From positions 186,001 to 250,000 of the forward strand of contig JADKAC010000005.1 of the NCBI GenBank assembly GCA_016715425.1: DNA of 64,000 nucleotides, written 5' to 3'. Within the stretch, counting starts at the first letter, position 1. Each line of letters opens with the position of its first letter. Shown here one piece after another: positions 54,702 through 64,000 of the stretch. The notes under the pieces are model-generated. The model ran no database searches. It saw only the letters and a list, made by a program, of their open reading frames with translations, and had not been told where the DNA came from. A program made the position numbers and the translations under genes. Origin of the DNA: Bacteroidota bacterium (GTDB taxonomy: Bacteria; Bacteroidota; Bacteroidia; Chitinophagales; BACL12).

Positions 54702-57353
54702 ATGTTAACGTCGCAAGAAATACGCAAGAAATTTTTAGATTTTTTTGAAGCAAAACAACATAAAATTGTTGCTTCTGCTCCCATCGTTGTGAAGGATGAT
54801 CCTACACTTATGTTTACCAATGCCGGTATGAATCAATTTAAAGATTTATTTCTTGGCAATAAAAAAATTCAATACAATCGAATTGCAGATACACAAAAAT
54901 GTTTGCGTGTTTCCGGTAAGCATAATGATCTGGAAGAAGTAGGCGTAGATACATATCATCATACTATGTTCGAGATGTTGGGCAACTGGAGTTTTGGGGA
55001 TCCTGCCCGTCCGGAAGGCGGGTATTTTAAAAAAGAAAGTATAAACTGGAGTTGGGAATTGCTTACTAAAGAATTTAATATTCCTGAAGATAGAATTTAT
55101 GTAACTGTTTTCGAAGGTGATAAATCAGAAGGATTAGAATTTGATCAGGAAGCTTTTGATGTTTGGAAAACTTGTATTGATGCAGACAGAATTATTAATG
55201 GCAATAAAAAAGATAATTTCTGGGAGATGGGTGATACGGGGCCTTGTGGTCCGTGTTCAGAAATTCATGTGGATTTGCGTACAGATGATGAAAGAAAAAA
55301 AACCGATGGAAAACTATTAGTGAATGCAGGTGATCCGCAAGTGATTGAAGTATGGAATTTAGTATTCATACAATTTAATCGCAAAGCAGATGGTACATTA
55401 GAAGAGTTGCCTGCAAAACATGTAGATACCGGAATGGGCTTCGAACGATTAGTGCGCACCTTGCAAAATAAATCTTCTAATTACGATACAGATATTTTTT
55501 TACCACTGATTCGCAAAACAGAAATGTTATGTGGTTTGGAATATGGAAACAATGAAAAAACAGATATTGCTTTTCGAGTAATTGCTGATCATATTCGTGC
55601 GGTAAGTTTTTGTATTGCCGATGGACAATTACCTTCCAACACCGGAGCGGGTTATGTGATACGCAGAATTTTACGTCGTGCAATCAGATATGGTTATTCA
55701 TTTCTGAATTTGAAAAAACCATTTTTTCATTTGCTTGTACCGGTGCTTGCGGATGAATTTGCAAATGTGTTTCCCGAATTAAAAGCACAGGAAGATTTAG
55801 TGAGTAAAGTTATTATGGAAGAGGAAACTTCTTTCTTGAGAACTTTAGAAACAGGTATGCAGAAATTGCAAGATGCATCTGCGCAAATGCTTAAAAATTT
55901 ACAGCGGCAAATTCCCGGAAATGTTGCTTTTGAATTATATGATACTTATGGTTTTCCGCTTGACCTTACTGTTTTAATTGCAAAAGAATTTGGTTTTGAA
56001 GTGGACACTGCAGGTTTTGAAATTGCGATGCAGGAACAGAAAAATCGCTCTCGCAATGCATCTGTTTCTGAAGCTGATGATTGGACTGTTTTGAATAATA
56101 CAAAGCAAATTGATTTTGTGGGATATGATGCTACAGAAGCAGAAGCACATATTGTGAAAATGCGTAAGGTGAAACAAAAAAATGCAGCTCAATTTCAAAT
56201 TGTTTTAGATAAAACTCCTTTTTATGCAGAGAGTGGGGGACAGATTGGTGATACAGGTATTCTGCAAATAAATGATAAGAAAATAAAAGTACTCGACACT
56301 AAAAAAGAAAATGATTTAATAATTCATATCACCGACAAATTACCAGAACATACAGATGGAATTGTGCATGCAACTATTGATGTAGATAGAAGAAATGCAA
56401 CAGCAAATAATCACAGTGCAACACATTTATTACATGCTGCTATGCGACAAGTATTGGGAACACATGTGCAACAAAAAGGAAGTTATGTAGGGCCGGATCG
56501 TTTGCGTTTTGATTTCTCGCATTTCACAAGAGTAACGGAGGAAGAATTACTGGAGATAGAAAATATTATCAATAAAAAAGTAAGAGAAGATATTCGTTTA
56601 GATGAACGCCGTAATGTGCCGATTGAAGAAGCAAAAAAATTGGGGGCCATGATGTTGTTCGGAGAAAAATACGGCGAACAAGTGCGGGTAATTACTTACG
56701 ATGAAAATTTTAGTCGTGAATTATGTGGAGGAATTCATGTACCATCAACAGGAGTAATTGGTTACTGTAAAATAATTTCTGAATCAGCCGTAGCTGCCGG
56801 TATCAGAAGGATAGAAGCGATTACAGGTGAAGCGGCAACACAATTAATTCAACAAAATTTTGATACACTAAAAAAACTGACAGAGCTTACTAAAAGTCAT
56901 GATGCGGTGAAAGCAATGCAATCTATGATGGATGAAAATGCAGCACTTCAAAAAACAATAGAGAAGTTTAGATTGCAATCAGTAAATGGAATAAAAGATG
57001 AGTTGAAAAAATCCTTATCAACTAAAAATGGGATTCAATTTATTGCCACAAAAGTGGAATTGGACAATGCTGATTTAATAAAAAAACTCGTGTATGATTT
57101 GCGCAATGAAACTGATAATTTATTTGCAGTAATTGGTGCCGAGTTTGATGGCAAAGCACATCTCACAATTATGATTAGCGAAAATTTAGTTGTTGCCAAA
57201 AATGTGAATGCTGCAACACTCGTTCGTGAATGGGGAAAAGAAATTCAAGGCGGCGGTGGTGGTCAGAATTATTTTGCAACAGCTGGCGGAAAAAATCCAA
57301 ACGGATTAGATAAAATATTTTCACTTGCAAAAACATTGGTAGAAAATCTTTGA
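54702..57353 (+). CDS. alaS: Alanyl-tRNA synthetase
   Basis: 883 residues, full length. Class II aminoacylation domain 1-about 430 (LMFTNAGMNQFKDLFLGN, the KCLRVSGKHNDLEEVG and GDTGPCGPCSEIH signatures, GMGFERL), the editing domain with NHSATHLLHAAM and CGGIHVPSTG zinc ligands, and the C-Ala domain to the end (QGGGGGQNYFATAGGKNPNG). Charges tRNA-Ala and edits Ser/Gly mischarging. Convergent with the next gene with a single base between stops. Confidence 0.97.
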   Translation: MLTSQEIRKKFLDFFEAKQHKIVASAPIVVKDDPTLMFTNAGMNQFKDLFLGNKKIQYNRIADTQKCLRVSGKHNDLEEVGVDTYHHTMFEMLGNWSFGDPARPEGGYFKKESINWSWELLTKEFNIPEDRIYVTVFEGDKSEGLEFDQEAFDVWKTCIDADRIINGNKKDNFWEMGDTGPCGPCSEIHVDLRTDDERKKTDGKLLVNAGDPQVIEVWNLVFIQFNRKADGTLEELPAKHVDTGMGFERLVRTLQNKSSNYDTDIFLPLIRKTEMLCGLEYGNNEKTDIAFRVIADHIRAVSFCIADGQLPSNTGAGYVIRRILRRAIRYGYSFLNLKKPFFHLLVPVLADEFANVFPELKAQEDLVSKVIMEEETSFLRTLETGMQKLQDASAQMLKNLQRQIPGNVAFELYDTYGFPLDLTVLIAKEFGFEVDTAGFEIAMQEQKNRSRNASVSEADDWTVLNNTKQIDFVGYDATEAEAHIVKMRKVKQKNAAQFQIVLDKTPFYAESGGQIGDTGILQINDKKIKVLDTKKENDLIIHITDKLPEHTDGIVHATIDVDRRNATANNHSATHLLHAAMRQVLGTHVQQKGSYVGPDRLRFDFSHFTRVTEEELLEIENIINKKVREDIRLDERRNVPIEEAKKLGAMMLFGEKYGEQVRVITYDENFSRELCGGIHVPSTGVIGYCKIISESAVAAGIRRIEAITGEAATQLIQQNFDTLKKLTELTKSHDAVKAMQSMMDENAALQKTIEKFRLQSVNGIKDELKKSLSTKNGIQFIATKVELDNADLIKKLVYDLRNETDNLFAVIGAEFDGKAHLTIMISENLVVAKNVNAATLVREWGKEIQGGGGGQNYFATAGGKNPNGLDKIFSLAKTLVENL

Positions 57354-57354
57354 T

Positions 57355-59997
57355 CTATTTCACAAAACCGTTTGTAATAATTTCACCCGAAATTAAATCA
57401 GTTATCCCAATCTGGTAAGTGCCTTTCGAAAATGAAGTGGTATTAATATCCATGCTGTTTTTACCCGGTTGAATGGTTTGAATATTTTCATAAACAAGTT
57501 TACTGAGTACATCATAAATTCTCAATACAACTTTGGTGTCAGCCGAAGAAATTATTTCAAGATGTAAATTATTCTGCACCGGATTTGGAAATATCATTAT
57601 AGCATGTACTCCACTGCCATCAGCATCAATTGAAATTATATTGCTGAATTTAAAAGTGCCGTCAAAGTCAACCATGCGCAACCGATAATATTGAACCCCG
57701 GCCAATGGATTATAATCATAAAATACATATTGATGCATAGTGCTGCTGTAACCCTGAGCGCTTACTTCACCAATGGAATTAAATGAAATTCCATCTATAG
57801 ATTTTTCAACTTCAAACTTATCTGCATTTACTTCACTATATGTTTTCCAATGCAGTTCATTTGCTATACCATTATTCCATCCTGTGAATTCTGCAAGTTC
57901 GATTGGAAGAATATAAAATGTATCTAATCCAATTACAAAATTGCTGAAAGAAGTTACACCGATATTAGTAACCGTAACCGGATTTGAAGCACCACCCACT
58001 ACAATATCAGTTATACAATCTGCATCATAAACAGCACCTGCTTCACTCCATGTAGAAGCATCTAAAGATTCATTTTTAAATATGCCGTGATTTTCAATTA
58101 ATGGTGCAGCGTTGGAATGTCCTGTTGAAGTTAAAGTGATATCATAGTTTAATGAAGCAGTACTTCCAGAAGGTATTATACTCCAGTAACCATAATCTAA
58201 AAAGAAATTCACATCCGTTTCTTCTGTATCGCATGCAGACCCAAATGAAGAAAGATCAACAGGAGGAGTTGGAACGGGGGTATTAAAATTTGTAGTTAAA
58301 CTATCCAATCCGGAAGAAGAATTCAAATTAATTACAGCAGGCTCATAATAGGAAATATTTCCAATAGGAAAAACATAATTTCCGGATGGGCTTACTTTTC
58401 TGGTGAGTGTTCCATTTATATATTTTGTTGCATCATAACCCACAATAGAAGTTGTCGCAGCATTATTTAAAATTAATTTATTCGTTCCTGTATTAATGAT
58501 ACCATCTGTAAAAGTAAGTGTGCTGTTTATACTTAAATTTCCTGTTTCACTAGCAAAAGATTTTATTCCACCACCAAGAATTTCTACTTTTCCATAATCA
58601 AGTCGGGGAGTAACTATTTGTGTACCTCCTGATGAATCTGCATATTGAACAAGTGAATTTGTATGTATTGTCCAGTCAGTAAATCCATTTCTAAAAGTTG
58701 AATTTATATTTCCACTAAAACCCAAAAGATTTGTTGTGATAACAGTACCATTTAAACTTACAACACCTGTTTCTAACATAGAAGTATAACTTATACAACT
58801 TGTATTTGCATTTAATGTAGCACCCGAGCTGACAGTAACTTTTTTTGCATCAAAAGTATTTGTGCCTGTCTGTTGCAACGTTGTATTTCCACTGAACGTG
58901 AGATTTAAAAAATTCCCGCCGTATTCGCCATACATAGTACCGCCATTTCCGATATGAGCAAGTCCATTGCTCCCATTCATTGTGATTGTATAATTACTAA
59001 CATTTGATTTTATTCTAGCAACAGAACCATCAATAACAAGATTATGTGTAACAGAAACATTACGCTCTATATCTAAATAATTTGGACCTCCAATTTCCCC
59101 GAACACTGTCATATCATATACAATTCCAAGTTGTGCAATTGTATAATTATAAGAGCCATGAGTTTCAAAACTGCGCAATGCAAAAGAGAATGGATCAGAA
59201 GTCCCGGTAGAACTTGTATTGGGAACGGTTTGATAAAATGAAAATTTTTTATTTCCATAAGTACTATTTACATGGCCTCTGGGATTGGTTATACCTGTAG
59301 TATCATTAGGGACAGTTTGAAATATATAATCATACAATCCTGTTAATGGTGAAGGATTATTAATACTGTCATTATAAGCATAAGCAAACCAATTAAAAGA
59401 ATTAGGACGTCCACCGCCGGAGCCATTTATTTCTGACCACTTAATTCTCGCTTCAACAAAATTTTTTCCTACATCTATGTTGTTAAAATAATCTTCTAGT
59501 TTTCCGGCAATTTCATTTTGTGTTGTATAGGAACCGGTACCATTGCGTTCATAATATATTATTTTACTGCCGCCTGACCCTGTACCTGTTTTTTGCCAAA
59601 ACACACACATATCCCATCGAAAAGGAGGCTCCATTGTATGTAAATTAAAAGGAATACCACCTAAGTTTCCGTTTGCATCACTACCTCCACTCACTGGTAA
59701 ATAAGGATCCAAATCAAAATACATTACAACACCACTAGAAATTAAATTTTTATAACCTAAATATAAATATGTATCATCCCATCCTATATAAATATTAGAT
59801 TTTCCCTCATTGCTTTTGTAGCCTGCTTCATCCAATACACCGTTTAAAGTTTGTGCTGTTGAAAACCATTGCGCATCCACCTGCATACTTATCAATAAAC
59901 AAAAACACAATACTGCATTTCTGAAAATAGAAATACTATTTTTTATAAAATAAATAATATTGTTGTTGTTTCTGCGCACTTGAATATTAATATACAA
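57355..59997 (-). CDS. Large secreted T9SS-sorted cell-surface protein
   Basis: 880 residues if the first in-frame start (TTG 59997) is used; no ATG precedes the hydrophobic segment (LCFCLLISMQVDAQ), so the true start is uncertain. Residues about 45-215 include the stretch GKSNIYIGWDDTYLYLGYKN, like carbohydrate-binding DOMON/CBM9-type domains; about 280-560 are Ser/Thr/Asn-rich beta-helix-like repeats (hemagglutinin-like NSTLTFTDGIINTGTNKL); about 720-790 an FN3-like unit (KFEVEKSIDGISFNSIGEV); 800-880 a T9SS type A sorting domain (IFPNPVQNNLHLEI, FSKGTYQIGIT). Adhesin or polysaccharide-binding protein by inference. Confidence 0.8.
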   Translation of the reverse strand: MYINIQVRRNNNNIIYFIKNSISIFRNAVLCFCLLISMQVDAQWFSTAQTLNGVLDEAGYKSNEGKSNIYIGWDDTYLYLGYKNLISSGVVMYFDLDPYLPVSGGSDANGNLGGIPFNLHTMEPPFRWDMCVFWQKTGTGSGGSKIIYYERNGTGSYTTQNEIAGKLEDYFNNIDVGKNFVEARIKWSEINGSGGGRPNSFNWFAYAYNDSINNPSPLTGLYDYIFQTVPNDTTGITNPRGHVNSTYGNKKFSFYQTVPNTSSTGTSDPFSFALRSFETHGSYNYTIAQLGIVYDMTVFGEIGGPNYLDIERNVSVTHNLVIDGSVARIKSNVSNYTITMNGSNGLAHIGNGGTMYGEYGGNFLNLTFSGNTTLQQTGTNTFDAKKVTVSSGATLNANTSCISYTSMLETGVVSLNGTVITTNLLGFSGNINSTFRNGFTDWTIHTNSLVQYADSSGGTQIVTPRLDYGKVEILGGGIKSFASETGNLSINSTLTFTDGIINTGTNKLILNNAATTSIVGYDATKYINGTLTRKVSPSGNYVFPIGNISYYEPAVINLNSSSGLDSLTTNFNTPVPTPPVDLSSFGSACDTEETDVNFFLDYGYWSIIPSGSTASLNYDITLTSTGHSNAAPLIENHGIFKNESLDASTWSEAGAVYDADCITDIVVGGASNPVTVTNIGVTSFSNFVIGLDTFYILPIELAEFTGWNNGIANELHWKTYSEVNADKFEVEKSIDGISFNSIGEVSAQGYSSTMHQYVFYDYNPLAGVQYYRLRMVDFDGTFKFSNIISIDADGSGVHAIMIFPNPVQNNLHLEIISSADTKVVLRIYDVLSKLVYENIQTIQPGKNSMDINTTSFSKGTYQIGITDLISGEIITNGFVK

Positions 59998-60196
59998 CTT
60001 ATTTATAAAGTTACTGAGTTTAATAAAGCAGAGTAATGAATAAAGGGATTTGTCAGAATGTTTTTACAATTAAAATTTTAAATACGTTCAATACTTTTTT
60101 AAAATTTTAGTTATCAATCCAAAACAAGTTTAAAACTTATAGTTAGCCATTGTTTTATTAATTCTGCGACCTCATTTTAAGCGATTATTCGTTTCG

Positions 60197-60204
60197 TATC
60201 TTTG
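60197..60204 (+). promoter_or_regulatory. Candidate -7 element for gatB
   Basis: TATCTTTG matches TAnnTTTG 19 bases before the gatB ATG; no clear -33 TTG. Confidence 0.4.
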
Positions 60205-60223
60205 AGCTTCCACGAATAAGGTT

Positions 60224-61672
60224 ATGAATATTTACGACAATTATGAGCCTGTAATAGGATTGGAAGTGCATGCGCAACTTCTCACAAATACAAAAGCATA
60301 TTCTACTGATATTGCAGAATATGGCGGCTCGCCAAATACGCATGTGAGTGTGGTTACGCTTGGTCATCCGGGAACATTGCCGGTGATGAATAAAAAAAGT
60401 GTAGACTTTGCAATGTTGATTGGTTTGGCAACACATTGTGAAATCACCCGATTAAATCAATTTGCCCGCAAAAATTATTTCTATGCGGATTTACCAAAAG
60501 GCTATCAGATTACGCAAGATAAAACACCGATATGTACGAATGGTTATGTAATGATTGGCGGTTACGGAAACGAAAAAAAAATCCGCATTCATCGTATTCA
60601 TCTGGAAGAAGATGCCGGAAAAAGTATTCATGAATTAGATCCGTTTTATACGCTTGTAGATTTAAATCGTGCAGGAACTCCATTGATAGAAATTGTAAGC
60701 GAACCGGATTTGCGCAGCGATGAAGAAGCCTATGCATATCTCACTGAAGTTCGTCAGTTGGTGCGTTATCTTGGAATTTGCGATGGCAATATGGAAGAAG
60801 GTAGTTTGCGTTGCGATGCAAATGTGAGTGTGCGCAAAAAAGGAACAGAGCCATTTGGTGTAAAAGTGGAAGTGAAAAATATGAATAGCATCCGCAATGT
60901 AAAACTTGCAATTGCGTATGAAATAAAAAGACAGATTGAGGCTATAGAAAATGGTGAAATTATAGTGCAGGAAACAAGGAGTTTTGATGCGGGCAAGGGA
61001 ACAACTTTTAGTATGCGCAGTAAAGAGGGAGCACATGATTATCGGTATTTTCCTGAACCGGATTTGCCACCAATTATTATTTCAGATGCAATGCTGGATA
61101 ACGTTAAAGAAAACATGCCTGCATTGCCTCGGGATTTAATGCATCGCTATATTGACCAATTGGGATTAACTATTTATGATGCGGAAATTCTTACTTCCGA
61201 AAAAGAAATTGCATTGTATTTTGAGGAACTGATTCAGCATACTGCTCATTATAAAAGTGCTGCTAACTGGATGATGGGTCCTATAAAAGAATGGATGAAC
61301 AGCAGTGCAAAAGGTATTATAGAATTTCCTTTAGCGCCAAAACAAATTGCTGATATTATTGCTTTAATAGATACCGGTAAAATAAATTTCACCATTGCTT
61401 CACAACAATTATTTCCTGCAATGTTAAATGCTCCAGACACATCGGTAGCGGAACTTGCAAAGCAACAAAACCTGTTGATGGAAAGTGATGATAGTGCAAT
61501 TAAGGAAATGATACAACAAGCACTTTCAAAATTCCCCGATAAAGTGTTGGAATACCGCAATGGAAAAAAAGGAATTCTCGGCTTGTTTATGGGTGAAGTA
61601 ATGAAGTTGAGCAAAGGAAAAGCAGATCCGAAAATTACTGCGAGATTATTAGAAGAAGAATTGAATAAATAA
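60224..61672 (+). CDS. gatB: Asp-tRNA(Asn)/Glu-tRNA(Gln) amidotransferase subunit B
   Basis: 482 residues, standard length. Kinase-like subunit of GatCAB that activates Glu-tRNA(Gln) or Asp-tRNA(Asn) for transamidation. Motifs: YEPVIGLEVHAQLLTNTKAY, FARKNYFYADLPKGYQITQ, EEDAGKSIH, GTPLIEIVSEPDLRS, DYRYFPEPDLPP, and C-terminal GatB/YqeY helical domain (GKKGILGLFMGEVMKLSKGK). gatA and gatC are not in the window. Confidence 0.97.
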   Translation: MNIYDNYEPVIGLEVHAQLLTNTKAYSTDIAEYGGSPNTHVSVVTLGHPGTLPVMNKKSVDFAMLIGLATHCEITRLNQFARKNYFYADLPKGYQITQDKTPICTNGYVMIGGYGNEKKIRIHRIHLEEDAGKSIHELDPFYTLVDLNRAGTPLIEIVSEPDLRSDEEAYAYLTEVRQLVRYLGICDGNMEEGSLRCDANVSVRKKGTEPFGVKVEVKNMNSIRNVKLAIAYEIKRQIEAIENGEIIVQETRSFDAGKGTTFSMRSKEGAHDYRYFPEPDLPPIIISDAMLDNVKENMPALPRDLMHRYIDQLGLTIYDAEILTSEKEIALYFEELIQHTAHYKSAANWMMGPIKEWMNSSAKGIIEFPLAPKQIADIIALIDTGKINFTIASQQLFPAMLNAPDTSVAELAKQQNLLMESDDSAIKEMIQQALSKFPDKVLEYRNGKKGILGLFMGEVMKLSKGKADPKITARLLEEELNK

Positions 61673-61688
61673 CAATTAGAAATTTTAT

Positions 61689-62855
61689 ATGACAAGCAAT
61701 TGTAAAATATTTTACATGCTATTAGTTGTTGCAACTATTATGGTAGCATGTAAACCGAAACAAGGAAAGGAATATGTAATTCTTGGAACAATGAATGGTG
61801 CTGCCAATGAAATGATTCAGGTAGAAATGCTATCTTTTCCAAATATTAATTCGGCACCCAAAGCAACTATAATTGATACTGTGAAAACAGATGCCGATGG
61901 AGAATTTGCAATTTCAAATATTCAAAGTGGTCCGGCAATTTTACGCATCAGATCATTGCAAGATCCCAACTACCAGATTATACTTTCGGTGAATAACGAT
62001 AATATTGAAATACATGCAGATCCAACCACTAGAGAAAATCCTGATGTAAAAGGCTCTGCAAGTAATGCATCCTTTTATGAATTCATAAATACAAGTCGCA
62101 ATTATAAAAATTCTATCCTAAGCAAACGTGATCAGGTGCAGACTATTCGTGGTAATGGAAATGATTCATTAGCCGCAATTGCGGAAGCGGATTATTCAGC
62201 CGAGAATAAAAAATATATTGACTTCATATTGCAATATGCAGATACTGCAAAATCTGTTGCAAATAAAATTATTGCTATTGAAAGTTTACAATTTACCACA
62301 CAGTATGATTTAATAAAATTGGTAGCTGATAAAATATTTTTAACGGATACTTCTACAATGTATGCAAAAGAATTACAAACAAAAATTGCGAGATACGAAT
62401 CGTTTATGAAAACGGAAACGGCAAATTCTTTTATTGGAAAACAAGCTCCCGAAATTGCACTGCGTAATCCGGATGGAAAGGAATTTAAACTCAGTGATCT
62501 GCAAGGTAAATTAGTGTTATTAGATTTTTGGGCAAGTTGGTGCGGCCCGTGCAGAAAAGAAAATCCAAATGTGGTAAACGTTTATAATAAGTTTAGAGAT
62601 AAAGGATTTACTATTTATAGTGTTTCATTAGATGGTAATCGTGATGCATGGATGCGTGCAATTAAAAGTGATAAACTGGAATGGCCATATCATGTAAGTG
62701 AATTAAAAGAATGGAAATCCTCTGCTGCAACGGCTTATAATGTTTCGGGTATTCCGGCTTCTTATCTCATTGATAAAAATGGTGTAATCGTCGCTGAAAA
62801 TCTGCGAGGTGCTGCTCTTGAAAAAGCTGTACAAGATTATCTGGATAAAAATTAA
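61689..62855 (+). CDS. TlpA-like thioredoxin-fold lipoprotein with DUF4369 domain
   Basis: 388 residues, lipoprotein signal with lipobox MVAC (Cys21 region). Residues about 25-130 fit the DUF4369 domain that precedes many Bacteroidota TlpA proteins; about 248-388 a thioredoxin domain with redox pair Cys285/Cys288 (FWASWCGPCRKENPN) and cis-Pro (VSGIPASYLIDKNG). Periplasmic or membrane-anchored disulfide reductase. 16 bases after gatB, possibly read through. Confidence 0.92.
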   Translation: MTSNCKIFYMLLVVATIMVACKPKQGKEYVILGTMNGAANEMIQVEMLSFPNINSAPKATIIDTVKTDADGEFAISNIQSGPAILRIRSLQDPNYQIILSVNNDNIEIHADPTTRENPDVKGSASNASFYEFINTSRNYKNSILSKRDQVQTIRGNGNDSLAAIAEADYSAENKKYIDFILQYADTAKSVANKIIAIESLQFTTQYDLIKLVADKIFLTDTSTMYAKELQTKIARYESFMKTETANSFIGKQAPEIALRNPDGKEFKLSDLQGKLVLLDFWASWCGPCRKENPNVVNVYNKFRDKGFTIYSVSLDGNRDAWMRAIKSDKLEWPYHVSELKEWKSSAATAYNVSGIPASYLIDKNGVIVAENLRGAALEKAVQDYLDKN

Positions 62856-62929
62856 TTGTGTTTTTATTTTTTAGCAGATAAAAATTTACAGAATACAATT
62901 ACATATAGTTAGTCGTTTAATATTTTTTT

Positions 62930-64000
62930 ATGCTACAACTATTTTCACTCTTCGTATTATTATTTTTCCAACATTCTATGGGTTTGGGGAATACTAAATT
63001 TTTATTTCCTGAAATTCAAAATCAACCACAACAATTTATATTAGAAAAAGAAGGTGGAATACGGGAATCTATAGATGCGTATAATGTGATTTATCAAATG
63101 ATGGAATGGCAGGTGGATCCCAACGTAAATTTTATTTCCGGAAAAATTACTTCCTATATTATTCCTGAAAATGATTTGAGCAGTATTGAATTTAATATGA
63201 GCGCATTGCTGATTGCGGATAGTGTTTTTGTAAATAATACAAAGATTATTTTGTTTGATCACAGCAGTGATATTCTTCAAATCCCCACTGAATTAAACGC
63301 AGAACAAACTGATACTATCCTTGTGTATTATCATGGTACTCCGGCGGGTACAGGCTTTGGAAGTTTTGTGCAAGACACACATAATGAGTCGCCGATTATT
63401 TGGACATTATCGGAGCCTTATGGTGCGCAGGATTGGTGGCCATGTAAACAATCTCTAACGGATAAAATAGATTCTATTGATGTATTTATTTCTACACCAA
63501 ATGCATACACTGGAATTAGTAATGGGTTATTAGAAAGCGCAATTACAACCGGTGATTTTACCATCTGGCATTGGAAGCATCGCCATCCGATTGCAACCTA
63601 TTTAATTTGTTTGGCGGTTACTGATTATGTGCAATACAATGATACAATTCCAGTGGGTGATGTATCTATTTTAGTTGAAAATTTTGTGTATCAGGAATCA
63701 TTGGAAGATGCACAAATTGGAACAGCAGCTCTTGCCGGACCGATGCAATTATTTTCTGATTTGTTTGGATTATATCCTTTTGCAAATGAAAAATACGGAC
63801 ATGCAGAATGCAATTTCGCCGGTGGAATGGAACATCAAACTATCACCTTTGTCGGGTTATGGGATTATGAATTATTAGCACATGAATTAGCGCATCATTG
63901 GTTTGGTGATTTCGTTACTTGTGCAAGCTGGCAGGATGTATGGCTCAACGAAGGATTTGCTACTTACTTAAGTGGTCTATGTTTGGAATTTTTGAAACCC
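62930..64000 (+). CDS. M1-family metallo-aminopeptidase (3' partial)
   Basis: Open to the window end, 357 visible residues from ATG 62930, signal peptide 1-18 (FQHSMGLG). N-terminal beta domain (WTLSEPYGAQDWWPCKQSL, typical of the M1 saddle), then FAGGMEHQTITF, where Gln replaces the usual Asn of GAMEN (Glu-His-Gln here), and zinc site His318-Glu319-X2-His322 with Glu341 (HELAHHWFGD, 18 residues, E in VWLNEGFATY). Exported aminopeptidase. In the final window rows the stop is not reached. Confidence 0.9.
   Translation, partial: MLQLFSLFVLLFFQHSMGLGNTKFLFPEIQNQPQQFILEKEGGIRESIDAYNVIYQMMEWQVDPNVNFISGKITSYIIPENDLSSIEFNMSALLIADSVFVNNTKIILFDHSSDILQIPTELNAEQTDTILVYYHGTPAGTGFGSFVQDTHNESPIIWTLSEPYGAQDWWPCKQSLTDKIDSIDVFISTPNAYTGISNGLLESAITTGDFTIWHWKHRHPIATYLICLAVTDYVQYNDTIPVGDVSILVENFVYQESLEDAQIGTAALAGPMQLFSDLFGLYPFANEKYGHAECNFAGGMEHQTITFVGLWDYELLAHELAHHWFGDFVTCASWQDVWLNEGFATYLSGLCLEFLKP

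Noticed and set aside
1..64000. tRNA, rRNA, CRISPR array, insertion sequence or prophage
   Set aside because: Gaps were read on both strands; no cloverleaf, repeat-spacer array, transposase, integrase or phage gene was seen.

Overview
The window comes from the chromosome of an AT-rich Bacteroidota bacterium, probably a free-living environmental member of the Chitinophagales/Saprospirales side of the phylum (the rank is an inference). Phylum-level evidence seen in the sequence: six secreted proteins with type IX secretion (T9SS) C-terminal sorting domains, a T9SS Plug-type (DUF5103) protein, a PorV/PorQ-like barrel, two TonB-dependent receptors with N-terminal carboxypeptidase-regulatory domains, a Na+-NQR operon, and promoter -7 elements of the form TAnnTTTG. 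I see no rRNA, tRNA, CRISPR array, insertion sequence or prophage; most of the window is housekeeping and envelope chromosome.

Layout. 1-8.6 kb: a tandem array of four large secreted proteins (the first cut by the window edge). Their front ends differ (Ig-like, GEVED, CARDB, amidotransferase-like, sialidase-like and nidogen-like regions), but all end in almost the same FN3-like plus T9SS sorting cassette, and the first three also share the 3' UTR and terminator. 8.7-12 kb: lepA-folD-queE operon on the minus strand. 12-15.6 kb: RDD membrane protein, a helix-hairpin-helix outer-membrane barrel protein and a PorV/PorQ-like barrel. 15.7-18 kb: membrane pyrophosphatase with Na+-type signature residues. 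18.7-23.5 kb: a sialidase-like T9SS protein that shares its front domain with the third array gene, a Lys/Ala-rich histone-like protein, DinB and the T9SS Plug protein. 23.7-31.3 kb: nqrABCDEF, apbE and a small NqrM-like gene on the opposite strand. 31.4-41 kb: mazG, a TonB receptor, a very large NtrY-like kinase and a two-component pair. 41-49.6 kb: small secreted protein, second TonB receptor, acyl-CoA carboxylase beta subunit, M42 peptidase, DUF1501/DUF1800 pair. 49.7-52.9 kb: a glycoside-hydrolase-like secreted protein divergent from a Wzi-like outer-membrane protein. 53.2-64 kb: MerR regulator, M23 peptidase, alaS, a T9SS cell-surface protein, gatB, a TlpA-like thioredoxin lipoprotein and the start of an M1 aminopeptidase that runs off the window.

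How the genes work together. Two themes stand out. The first is sodium bioenergetics: a complete Na+-NQR, its FMN transferase ApbE, a probable iron-delivery factor NqrM and a K+-dependent, Na+-type membrane pyrophosphatase together suggest a sodium-motive force. The second is T9SS-dependent surface display, with genes assembled from interchangeable modules. The best candidate for something undescribed is the 1-8.6 kb array: one common 3' cassette (FN3-like domain, sorting signal, 3' UTR, terminator) joined to different 5' modules, with a 167-bp tract differing at a single base between copies 1 and 3, which points to recent duplication or gene conversion. Intergenic space also carries a small family of dispersed AT-rich elements at 32.2-32.3 kb and 52.9-53.1 kb.
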